DNA from: Metridium senile | Taxonomy: Eukaryota > Cnidaria > Anthozoa > Actiniaria > Metridiidae | Assembly (NCBI GenBank): GCA_949775045.1 | Contig: OX459100.1 | Location: 2,667,936-2,731,935, forward strand | Reading direction: 5' to 3' | Length of the DNA stretch: 64,000 nt | In this document: piece after piece, positions 1 to 10,708 of the stretch | Layout: the number at the start of each line of letters is the position of its first letter | Numbering within the stretch: position 1 is the first letter of the stretch | The notes under the pieces: generated by a model | Databases searched by the model: none | Told to the model about the DNA's origin: nothing | What the model saw: the letters and a program-made list of their open reading frames with translations, nothing else | Position numbers and translations under genes: made by a program

Positions 1-20
1 TCAGTCAATAAGTACTTAAT
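1..20. mobile_element. Cut-off end of a fold-back element
   Basis: The first bases, TCAGTCAATAAGTACTTA, are identical to the right end of the fold-back element at 24501-24640, so the window edge cuts a second copy. Bases 17-31 then resemble the terminus (ATATTACCTATCG) of the palindromic family at 39.6-40.0 kb. Confidence 0.5.
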
Positions 21-329
21 ATTACCTATCGTTTCGCTATTCTTGTTCATGATGCCCTTTTCTGGCATTGCTCCCAAGCTGTTTAGTGATTAGGGAGGTT
101 TTTAATTCCATAGAAAAGCCGAAAGGAAGTTTATCTTTCACGCAAAAAGGTACCGACTTGCAAAAAAAATGCAGGAAGTATTTAAAGATGCTTACAAGGA
201 TATTATATATGCTCCTCGAGCTCAAGAACAGGGATTATTGTTGAGATATTTTTAGTTTTGTCACAATCATTATGCTCATCAACTATGAGAACATAGAGGT
301 TATTGTTACTTACAAGATTCTTTTGCTCA

Positions 330-600
330 CTAACAAAGTCCTAAATGGGATGGAACCTGCATACCTTGCTGTCTTACTCACCTTACACAAACCAAACAGA
401 ATTCACCGATCAAACGCTAATGATAACCTATACGCTTAAAGTATGAACTAAAAACTACGGTTCTAGAGCATTCTCCGTATGTGCTCCAACTCTGTGGAAT
501 GAACTACCGGTGTAAATTAAGAACGCACCTTGCATAGACTCATTTAAATTAAAACTAAAGACATTACTTTTTAATTCCTAGGGTTTTTCTTTTTCCTTGT
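330..600 (+). pseudogene. LINE 3' relic (RT C-terminus)
   Basis: Conceptual translation in two frames gives LLTNKVLNGMEPAYLAVLL and then SRAFSVCAPTLWNELP, the typical end of CR1/L2-like reverse-transcriptase ORFs, interrupted by stops and a frameshift. It ends in an AT-rich tail. Bases 21-330 show no other recognisable feature. Confidence 0.55.
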
Positions 601-611
601 ATTATTATAAG

Positions 612-768
612 TAATACCATGGCACGAGGGAAATTAGTGATTAAATTTTCCCCAATACCGAGGGAAAATTTGTGGAAGTCCCAAGGGCGCAGCCCGAGGG
701 ACTTTCACAAATTTTCCCGAGGTATTCGGGGAAATTTAATCACTAATTTCCCGAGCGACATGGTATTA
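612..768. repeat. 157-bp palindrome
   Basis: AATACCATGGCACGAGGGAA at the left is matched in reverse complement by the right end, TTCCCGAGCGACATGGTATT; the arms pair over most of their length around a centre near 690. It could be a small fold-back transposon. The apparent 74-codon reading frame across it is a by-product. Confidence 0.75.
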
Positions 769-1160
769 GATTGTAATATTATGATTACCGAGGAATATAG
801 AACTACTATTAGGAAATACATGTTGGTTTTCATAGAAGCATAAATTATAAACGTTTAGTTACAAAGCTGTTGATTTTCGGCATACTTTTAGAAATAGTTG
901 CTTTTGTTAAATGAGACAATGCCGAATTATACCACCATACATTCATTATAGTTTGTTTGCATAAACACGCATGGCATACTATACTTCAATGTAGTCAACA
1001 CATGCGCATAGTTACTTAATGAGTCCCACAAGTGTTAGAGTATGGACTTGTGTGTAGTAAAGGGTTAATTTCCATATTGTTACTGTAATCATTTATATTT
1101 CCTATTCGTTATTTTTCCATATTATTGTAAGAGCACTGAGATTATGTAGTGCGCGCGCTA
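769..1160. other. AT-rich stretch, nothing recognised
   Basis: No coding potential, RNA or repeat structure is seen between the palindrome and the 32-bp satellite. Confidence 0.5.
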
Positions 1161-1161
1161 A

Positions 1162-2072
1162 GAATATTTATATCCAACGTTAACACATTATTAAAATATT
1201 TATATATAACGTTAACACATTATTAGAATATTTATATACAACGTTAACACATTATTAGAATATTTATATACAACGTTAACACATTATTAGAATATTTATA
1301 TACAACGTTAACACATTATTAGAATATTTATATACAACGTTAACACATTATTAGAATATTTATATACAACGTTAACACATTATTAGAATATTTATATACA
1401 ACGTTAACACATTATTAGAATATTTATATACAACGTTAACACATTATTAAAATATTTATATACAACGTTAACACATTATTAAAATATTATATACAACGTT
1501 AACACATTATTAAAATATTTATATACAACGTTAACGCATTATTAAAATATTTATATACAACGTTAACGCATTATTAAAATATTTCTATACAACGTTAACA
1601 CATTATTAAAATATTTATATACAACGTTAACACATTATTAAAATATTTATATACAACGTTAACACATTATTAAAATATTTATATACAACGTTAACACATT
1701 ATTAAAATATTTATATACAACGTTAACACATTATTAAAATATTTATATACAACGTTAACACATTATTAAAATATTTATATACATAAATATTATATAACGT
1801 TAACACATTATTAAAATATTTATATACAACGTTAACACATTATTAAAATATTTATATCCAACGTTAACACATTATTAGAATATTTATATATAACGTTAAC
1901 ACATTATTAAAATATTTATATCCAACGTTAACACATTATTAGAATATTTATATATAACGTTAACACATTATTAAAATATTTATATACAACGTTAACACAT
2001 TATTAAAATATTTATATACAACGTTAACACATTATTAGAATATTTATATAAAACGTTAACACATTATTAATA
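1162..2072. repeat. 32-bp tandem satellite, about 28 copies
   Basis: The unit is ACGTTAACACATTATTAGAA plus TATTTATATACA. Copies are nearly identical; variants (TATATCCA, TATATATA, AACGCATT) cluster, consistent with segmental amplification. It lies about 360 bp upstream of the collagen/fibrinogen-like gene. Confidence 0.95.
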
Positions 2073-2432
2073 TGTTTACATTGCTAATTATATTTTAATT
2101 CACAAGAGGTGGGCCAAGCTAATCATCAATGAAACCGATTGACAAGTTCATTTGCGGATCGTCTTTCATCTACCTAAATACCCACTAACTCTGCGTTTGA
2201 AAACCCGCGAATAACCAGCGATAACGTATAGAATTAATAATACTGATCATAAGCTCATGCACGATATCCGGTGCGAGGAAATTACAGTGTTATTCAGATA
2301 AGCTTTAGTATTATATGTCATCGATAATATCTATATCTATCTATATATATATATGCTCCGACCATGACTAGAATCCTTTAGTTCGTTTACCGTCTGTAGA
2401 ACTGTTCTTCGCGCGTCTCTACTGAATCAACC

Positions 2433-5400
2433 ATGGGAATTGGTATCGTTTACCTACTTCTAATTGCTATCTGGGTATTTATGTTTCAAGCACTGGTGTC
2501 ATCTAAAAGGCAAGTTTGGCGGGGGACGATTAGTCATATATACATAAATATATAGATACTTTATCTAATATGGTTTCTAAGATTGATTATTGTATAATAT
2601 AGAAGCGGCATCATAGTTGAAACTAGAGGGTTTTACACACATAATTACATTTAATATAAAATCGAGAACAAAATTTATTGGATTAAATTACACATTTTTA
2701 TTAATCAAATTACAAAATTAAAGTATACAACTTGAAATGCAATTGAGATGAAAATGTTCAGCAATATTTATTTGTGTTTATTCTCTATGTTATCATGTGT
2801 TATGATTTAGATGTCGGTGTTGTGTGCTTGCAGAGTTAAAGATGCAAGAATTACTCTCAAGACAATTCACAAATCACAACTCCTCCTTGGCTCCTCTAAG
2901 ATCAAGCTAGGAGAAGTGTATTTATCTGGTATTGACGGACTACAAGGCCAAAAGGTAAAATTGTAATTTACCGTCTTTTCGTAAGCGAGTCTCAATTTTC
3001 AATCTCCCTGGGTCCTAGATGGCCTGTTGCTAGCAGACCTTGCAGTGACCCATGCTTAAAATAAATAGAAACATCTAGTACAATATGGATTTAACAACTG
3101 GTTTGATTTATGTAGTTTTCTTTACTCTACATACACTTTTGTAATAGTGATAAAATGGTTCGCCCAATCATATTCACATAATTCATATAATAATTTTCTA
3201 CATTTAACTGTGAGGGAATTATTTTTAATTTTAATAACACTGGTAACAGTGATAAATGGGATGCTTCCAATGATCAGCTATCATATTCATATAATTCATA
3301 TATAAGATTTTTCTTAGTATTATTTCTTTGAGGGATTTAATTCTTGAACTTTTATAAAGAAGTTGATCACGATATGCAGGTGAAAATCTACTTTTCTATC
3401 AATTGGTTATTTCTTAACTTTTTAATGAACAATATGCTCTAACTCAAGTCTGGTTCACCCTACTAGCGACATAAGAATAAGAATAAGCATAAGCAACATA
3501 CGTAAACTCAGTTGGGCTTTGATCATTTCTACTAGCCGCACTTGTCTTTTCACATCAGGAGCGGGTCCAGAAAATTGTTTATTGGCGGGGGTGTGTGTGT
3601 GTGGGGGGGGGGATGTTCTAATTGCAAATGAAGGACTCTTAAGGTGTTAGGGGGTGCTGGTCCCTCAATGTCTTAAATAAAATAGGGTTAAATGCGGCGC
3701 TAGGGGGGTGTCTGGTGCCTGAAGGAAACCCCTAGACCCCCCCCTGATCACACCTATTCGAGAAATGCTTCACTGAGTCTGCTTATGTTGCTTATGCTTA
3801 TGTTATTGAAACTGGGAAATCCTTTCGTTTAAATGATTTGTAGTTCACATTTAGTGAACCTATTTTAGAATTCATTAAAGTGAGGTTAGTGAACTAGTGA
3901 ACTTAAACTGTTGTTGATTTACACAGGGTGAAAATGGACCGCCTGGACAAAGTGGCCCTCGGGGCTTCAAAGGAACTAAGGTAAGGAAAAAGAAAATCCT
4001 AGAACGTTACAGCAACATTGTTTACCTATTGTTATTATATAATTGTCAATGAAATACCAGTATTTCTCTGTTTCAACAATTTGATATCTTCACATAATTG
4101 TATTTGATTATGACTTTTTTCCTTTATTTTATTTTATCTATTATTTTATTTTCTGCTATTTTGAATGGTATTATTATATTTTATTATATTATATACTTGT
4201 AATGCGCAAGAAATAAATGTATAGTATGTGAAAGTGTTACCGCGCTTTACGGAAAATTATTGTGTCGAAAAAAGGTTTTATCTTATTTTCATTGATAATT
4301 AAGTATTAAACAGAACATCACATTGGCGCTTGCAGATACAAATGTTAATCTTCTCTTGTTTGAAAATCGCTGCACTCATTCGTGAAAGATAATTTCAACG
4401 CTCGAAGAAAAATTCTCCGCGAGCCCATGTAATATCCTCTATATACAGTGATATTTCATTGAAAAAAAAGCCATAAATAAAGCCTTTTATTATTCGTAAT
4501 CCGATAAAATCCGAATAAATACTAAATATGTAATTAGTACGAAAATGGGAAAGAGTATTATTTATTTTTTGTAAACATCGGCATTGTTACTGCAAAATAT
4601 TCATTGATACAATAAAGCCTAATCTTATAATTCCAAAGCCGATAAAATCCGAATCAATAAATAAATATGAAATATTTGTATGAAAATATGGCAGAGTATT
4701 TTTCTCAATATTTTCTTTTTTGTTTGTACATATGTTGTCATTAGCATTGTTACAGATCATTGTATATTTAAGACAAATATTAATTATAGGAATAAACCTA
4801 TTTTAAAATGGTTTAAAAGGTTATTCTAAGGAAAGGAATTCCGATAGGCGTACACCTATTTGAAAAAGGTTGTCCAAAGCGATAGGCTATTCCAAAATGG
4901 AAGGGAATTAAGGCGTACACCTATTTGAAAAAGGTTGTCCAAGGCGATAGGTTATTCCAAAATGGAAGGGAATTAAGGCGTACATCTATTTCAAAAAGGT
5001 TGTCCAAAGCGATAGGCTATTCCAAAATGGAAGGGAATTAAGGCGTACATCTATTTAAAAAAGGTTGTCCAAGGCGATAGGCTATTCCAAAACGGAAAGG
5101 AATTAAGGCGTACATCTATTTCAAAAAGGTTGTCCAAGGCGATAGGCTATTCCAAAATGGAAGGGAATTAAGGCGTACATCTATTTAAAAAAGGTTGTCC
5201 AAGGCGATAGGCTATTCCAAAACGGAAAGGAATTAAGGCGTACATCTATTTAAAAAAGGTTGTCCTAGGCGATAGGTCATTCAATATTAATGTTCAAAGA
5301 AGATAGGTTATTCAACAAAAATCAAAATGTTGAAAGACGAAAATGTACATCTATTTCAAAACGGTCAAAGCTGTTCACAATAAGCTTAATTATCCGTCGG

Positions 5401-5769
5401 AAGGAAATACATCAGGGGCGTCCAGGGGGGGGGGGGGGGGGGGGGGTACGTCGCACGAATCACGAAAAATAAAATCGCACAATCACGAATCTGACGAAGA
5501 AAAAATAATTAATTAAAATTGATTAATTCACCCTCCGTACACATATGCCCCGCCATATTGACTTTGGATGACTCAGATGTAATCTGAGTATAACGTTATG
5601 TTTAATCATTTACTCTTTGATCATGTTTGACGCGTTGGCATGATATTTGCCAGGCATTATCATAACTGGTCTGTCTGTTTGTTTTCCATTTAAAAAAACT
5701 TCCGAAAATTCACGAATATCACCAATTGTAAAGCGCCTAGGACAGGATTGGATAGGCGCTATATAAATG

Positions 5770-5868
<99 letters not shown>

Positions 5869-7981
5869 TGATTCCCGAATATCGAACAATTATAGCTTTT
5901 CACGAGTCACGGGACAAGTGACGTGCACGAATAAGGTGTCCTTCTAATTTGAGAGGCTCAGACTCTAGCTAGCTCACTCAGGCCTCTAGATAACGTGTTC
6001 TAGCTCACAACTCTCATATGTTGATTTTTGCCAAACACAAACACAAAAACGTAAATATAATACAGTGACCCTCGGGACTTTCCAAAGTGGCCGCTGAATA
6101 GAGGTTGGCTGCTGAATAGAGGTATAGAATAGGTATAGGAATAGATTTGGGACTTTTTATTGTGGCCGCCTAATAGAGGGTGACCGCTTAATAGAGGGTG
6201 ACCGCTTAATAGAGGTTGACCGCTGAATAGAGGTATAGAATAGGTATAGGAATAGATTTGGGACTTTTTATTGTGGCCGCCTAATAGAGGGTGACCGCTT
6301 AATGGGTGACCGCTTAATAGAGGTACCACTGTGATTATCTTTGCATACTTTAATATTACCTATATATTATTGTATTGGATAACATTAATATATAGATTAA
6401 CATTTTTGAGATTACTTTGTTGGTATTTAAAAACACAGTTATTTTTATCAATCTGGGGGGCTTTAGTTTCAAAATCCATTCAAATTGTCAGTATATAATT
6501 TTTCTTATTTTTGTAAAAACGAAACATCGTTTTAGTTGGGTCCTACAAGATGATCACATTAAGAGATGAATTTTTGCACTTTCACTAATATTGAGGGGCT
6601 CTTTCCATTTTTGAGGTACATTTTCACAGCACTAATCGATTGAAGGGAGATGGGGTCACGTGGCCTCTTATTGCAAGTCGTCCATTAAAATGTCATCATT
6701 TGTAATAACGCCAGTACATTTTTAGACAAAACAAGCACACGTGTGTACGAACTGTTCGTGGCAATATAAAAAGCCGACGGAGGTCTCTGCCAAGCTAAAT
6801 AAACCACTGATAGGTCACGACATGGCGGTTTTTCGCTGTTGTACAACAACAGGATGTACTAACGATAATATTATTAGAGTACTAGTGTATTTAGTTTAGC
6901 CTGCGTAGCAAGCGTTTCTTTTGGGGGAACGGGAGAAAGTTGTTTTTTGGTTGTTTTGGGATAGCTGTGTTACCGATATGGCCGCGCGAAACCCAAGACG
7001 AGTACAAAAAATCAAGAGTCTTCCCCTCTCCCCCTCCCCCACCCTCGTTTTTTTTGCACTCGTCTTAGGTTTCGCGCGGCCATATCGGTAACACAGCTAT
7101 ACCCCCCAAAACTTTCTCCCGTTCCCCGCAAAAGAAACGCTTGCTACGCAGGCTATATTTAGTTTGACGTAGAAGTAAATCAGTGAATAGCGAACTGCGC
7201 TTGTTTGGTTCGTTTCTCGTCTCATACGCATCCCTAGTCTCCTCCGCAGTACCCTGGGTTCCAGAGGCTCTAGAGGATTGGGGAGAGACCCCCGGCGGGG
7301 AGGGGTCGCTCCCCAATCCCCTCTAGAGCCTCTGGAACCCAGGGTACCTCCGCAGGCAACCCAACCGGAATTCAGACTTCCTTTCTATATTGGGCTTCCT
7401 TTTTCGAGAAAAAAAGGAAGATAAGGACCAAGTCCTTTCTCGGCCTTCCCACAGGAACCCCAAAAAGCAAAGAAGCGTTAAAAGGCGAGAAGTTGCCTGC
7501 AGAGGAGGCTAACGTATCCCCTCGTTTTTATCAACCGAACTAAAATATTATTTTTGACTTTGATTTCAAATTAAATTATTCAAACATCCCTGATACCGGT
7601 TTATTGGAAATTTATCTCAAAATGAAACTATCCAAAATATTATGAAAAAAGGAAATAAAACGAATACCTATTATGTATTTTACTTTAGATAATATTATGC
7701 ATTTCGGTCTTGGAATGTATTATTCAGTATGCAGTGTTCAGTGTTCAATGCTTTTTGAAATATAGCTGTATATATCAAAGAGGTTGTTACGATTAGTTTA
7801 TGTTAGTCCTGAAGACGACCCAGTGTGGTCTAAAGCTCGACATTAAAAAATGTTCAAAAATAGGTCGAAATAATGTAAAAGTAAAGTAAAGTAACCTTAT
7901 TTAACGTCGGTATAACTCGTGACAGTCATAGACTGATAAACTTGAGGCCGACGGCATGCTCATTTTACTCCCCTTTCTCCA

Positions 7982-8013
<32 letters not shown>

Positions 8014-9184
8014 CTTAAAGCTAGCACCATGTTTAAGCTGTATATATGATATGTTTGCAATTTTATACGTTTAAACCTGATGAAATGAGAGTAAAACCTA
8101 TTACAAACTTGTCGAAAGACCTCAGTTTAAAAAATCTTCTAGTATCAAAGTGCCCAGGAACTATTTGTTTTGTGGATCTATAAAACTGTTCTGTTACTTT
8201 CCACAGGGTCAAAAAGGAGAAAGCTGTACGGGTAGTTACTCTGGTTTTGCCAGTGTTCCGTCAGGCCCGTGTTTACCTAGTCTTGAAGGAGTTATCAAAT
8301 ACGATAGAAGATCAGGCCATGTAGAGATCTGTATGCGTGGTAAGTGGGGGAAACTGCAAAGTCTACCAATACAGCAAATGAATAACGTCCCAAGGAAGAG
8401 TTGTCTGGATGTGTTATTTCATGGAGAAAGCCATGGTGATGGCATGTACTGGATTAACCCACTTGGTGGCGATAGGATCAAGAACTCCTTTCGTGTTTTC
8501 TGTGATATGAATACGGCAGGAGGGGGATGGTCCCTTGTAGCTAAAATCACCGATGATTACAGCTGGGTGTGTCCAAATCGAGGTGGATCGATCTGTCTCA
8601 AGGCAAAGTCCGACCCGAATCACGGTAACTTGTTTCACAACGTCCATCAGCGAGACAGTGTTGATTTATTGATTACTCACGACAGCGATGCAGGAGTACA
8701 CCTTAACAATACTATCATACGGAAATTGTTTACAAATGGCCGTCAGTCCGTCCGTTTCTCGTTTGTAACAGACAGTGGGGGGTGGAGCCCATCTGAAGAT
8801 GCTTATGCGGTATTCCATCCAAGACGATCCAATTCCTTGTTCGAGGATGGATCCTGGGCGGCGTACAATCGCTCTAACATGGACTACACCTGGAATATTA
8901 TCAAGCACGACAGAAAGGGTCATAAGTTTGAAGGCGGATTTATTTGTTGGGGGAATAAAGTAAAGCCATCGTACAGGTATTATGACCACGGCCTCCATGT
9001 TGGATCACCTGCCAAAGGTGATAAACCCTGTCTTCTTGATAATAACGAAAATGAAGTGATGCTCAAAAGTCATTACGCTCTTGTCCAGGACTCAAAGACG
9101 CGATGGGACATGGCTCAATTTGGTTTCCTTGGCGCTAAGTATGTCCAAGCACAGAACACTCGTATTGCATTATGGGTGCGATAA
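2433..9184 (+). CDS. Secreted collagen-like / fibrinogen-type C-terminal protein (4 exons, 409 aa)
   Basis: Exons read 2433-2509, 2834-2954, 3927-3980 and 8207-9184; phases agree and the total is 410 codons with TAA. Exon 1 encodes a hydrophobic N-terminus (start MGIGIVYLLLIAIW) typical of a signal peptide. Exons 2-4 carry about 11 Gly-X-Y triplets (from GIDGLQGQK to GQKGES); exon 3 is exactly 54 bp, the classical collagen exon size. After CTG comes a cysteine-bearing globular region of about 320 residues with DGMYWINPLGG and FCDMNTAGGGWSLVAK, the hallmark of the N-terminal half of fibrinogen-like/intelectin-type domains. The C-terminal half (FEGGFICWGN to IALWVR) is less typical, so a lectin-like role is inferred only. 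Intron 1 uses a GC donor (AAAAG|GCAAGT); the others are GT-AG. A TATATATA run lies near 2340-2354. Trimeric extracellular protein is the likely product. Confidence 0.82.
3555..3760. mobile_element. Degenerate GC-rich MITE
   Basis: AGGAGCGGGTCCAGAAAATT and the internal G runs and ACCCCCC blocks resemble, in reverse orientation, the element at 34172-34424. It lies in intron 2 of the collagen/fibrinogen-like gene and its ends are not well defined. Confidence 0.4.
4845..5280. repeat. 65-bp tandem satellite, about 6-7 copies
   Basis: Each unit begins GGCGTACACCTATTT, continues AAAGGTTGTCCAA and ends GGAAGGGAATTAA. It lies in intron 3 of the collagen/fibrinogen-like gene. The first 28 bp resemble the terminus of the MITE at 62590-62845. 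Confidence 0.9.
5740..5864. repeat. SINE/LINE-type 3' tail plus (TTA)n
   Basis: AATTGTAAAGCGCCTAGG followed by TAGGCGCTATATAAAT forms the hairpin tail also present in the SINEs at 34.0 and 51.2 kb. A (TTA)n run of about 95 bp starts right after it, as expected for a retroposed 3' end. Confidence 0.6.
6063..6331. mobile_element. pogo/Tigger-like MITE
   Basis: Termini are CAGTGACCCTC on the left and GAGGTACCACTG on the right; the left is preceded by TA. The interior holds tandem GTGGCCGCCTAATAGAGG blocks. No transposase is present. Confidence 0.6.
6898..7154. mobile_element. Fold-back element with AGCCTGCGTAGCAAGCG termini
   Basis: AGCCTGCGTAGCAAGCGTTT on the left is inverted on the right (CGCTTGCTACGCAGGCT), with arms of about 110 bp. 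TATTTAGTT flanks both sides, a 9-bp target-site duplication. A related partial copy occurs near 28650-28720. Confidence 0.7.
7249..7347. repeat. 98-bp palindrome
   Basis: GTACCCTGGGTTCCAGAGGC is repeated inverted at the right end around a GC-rich loop. It lies 95 bp from the preceding fold-back element, in intron 3 of the collagen/fibrinogen-like gene. Confidence 0.75.
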
Positions 9185-9258
9185 GGTCTTGTGTCAATTA
9201 TCTTCTTGTGTGGTCCGCAGTGCTGAAGCATCACACTAAGTTTTTATGGATCGGATTT

Positions 9259-9498
<240 letters not shown>

Positions 9499-9499
9499 G

Positions 9500-10345
9500 A
9501 AACAGAGAAGTAAAGAAACAGAGAAGAAACTGGAGGAGGAGGTAAAGCAACAACCGTGGGTTGGACAGTACCTTACTACGCAATGGAAAGACCAAGATCT
9601 AGAGAAAGAAAGCTACAATATAAACAAGATATGGAAAAACATCCCTGATGTTGTCTACAGTGTATATACCAGTATCTTTCAACAACTAATAACAACAAAG
9701 ACTTACCAACGAAAGAAACTAAACAATAGAGAAGGCGATTTAATCTGCAGACTATGCCATCAAAAAGAAGAAACAATTCCACACCTATTCTCAAACTGCT
9801 CAGGTATCGCTCAATCTTTATACACGGCAAGGCATGACCGTATGCTTCGCCCTGTGTACCATCAAATCCTATCACATTTTGGGTTTACAGAACAAGACGA
9901 CAATACACCGTGGCACAAACAATCACTCCCAAAAAGCTGCATAGAAAATGACGAAGCCAAAATACTGTGGAACATCCCAATACATCTAGACATTGCCCCA
10001 AAACATGGCGCAAACAAACCAGACATTACAATAATGGACAAGAAGACCAAGACGTGGCTGATCATCGAAGGAACCGTATGCAACATCGGTCGCATAACTG
10101 AAAGAGATCTTCAGAAAACAGAAAAGTATATAGACTTAAGAACAGGATTAAAGAGACTCTATCCTAACTATAACGTAGTGCAAGTAAACGTCGTCCTAGA
10201 CTTCCTAGCAGGCTACCAAAAACAACTGGTAACTGAGCTAAGTAAAATAGGACTCGAAAAAGTAAACCAACTAGCCAAAAAGTGCCAGAAATGGATAATT
10301 TCGCAAAATTGTGAAATCGTGAAGGCCTTATATACCCGTTCATAA
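9500..10345 (+). pseudogene. RLE-type LINE, C-terminal fragment (R4/Dong-like)
   Basis: A 281-codon open frame without a starting ATG begins right at the end of a (TAA)n tract. It encodes a C-x2-C-x8-H-x4-C knuckle (CRLCHQKEETIPHLFSNC) followed by about 165 residues with KPDITI and then WLIIEG, the spacing of the PD-(D/E)xK restriction-like endonuclease of R2/R4/NeSL-group non-LTR elements. The reverse transcriptase is missing, so it is 5'-truncated. A second (TAA)n tract follows the 3' end. R4-clade elements such as Dong are known to target TAA repeats. Not under the control of a host gene, as far as can be seen. Confidence 0.75.
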
Positions 10346-10440
10346 GTTAACACTGTTGTAATCGGCACCAAAACTGAATATTGCCTAGAAAATTTCCGCA
10401 ATACTCATTACATGTAAACCAAGAAAAGTTTAAATAAACG

Positions 10441-10708
<268 letters not shown>

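Noticed and set aside
7795..7850. CTGAAGACGACC...GGTC motif as a second hammerhead type
   Set aside because: It has a good CUGANGA box and a 4-bp stem II, but the GAAA core is replaced (TAAA) and stem I/III pairing is not found; kept only as a distant relative.
8414..8998. Antisense frames under the collagen/fibrinogen-like exon 4
   Set aside because: Shadow frames of a real exon; no homology and no splice support.
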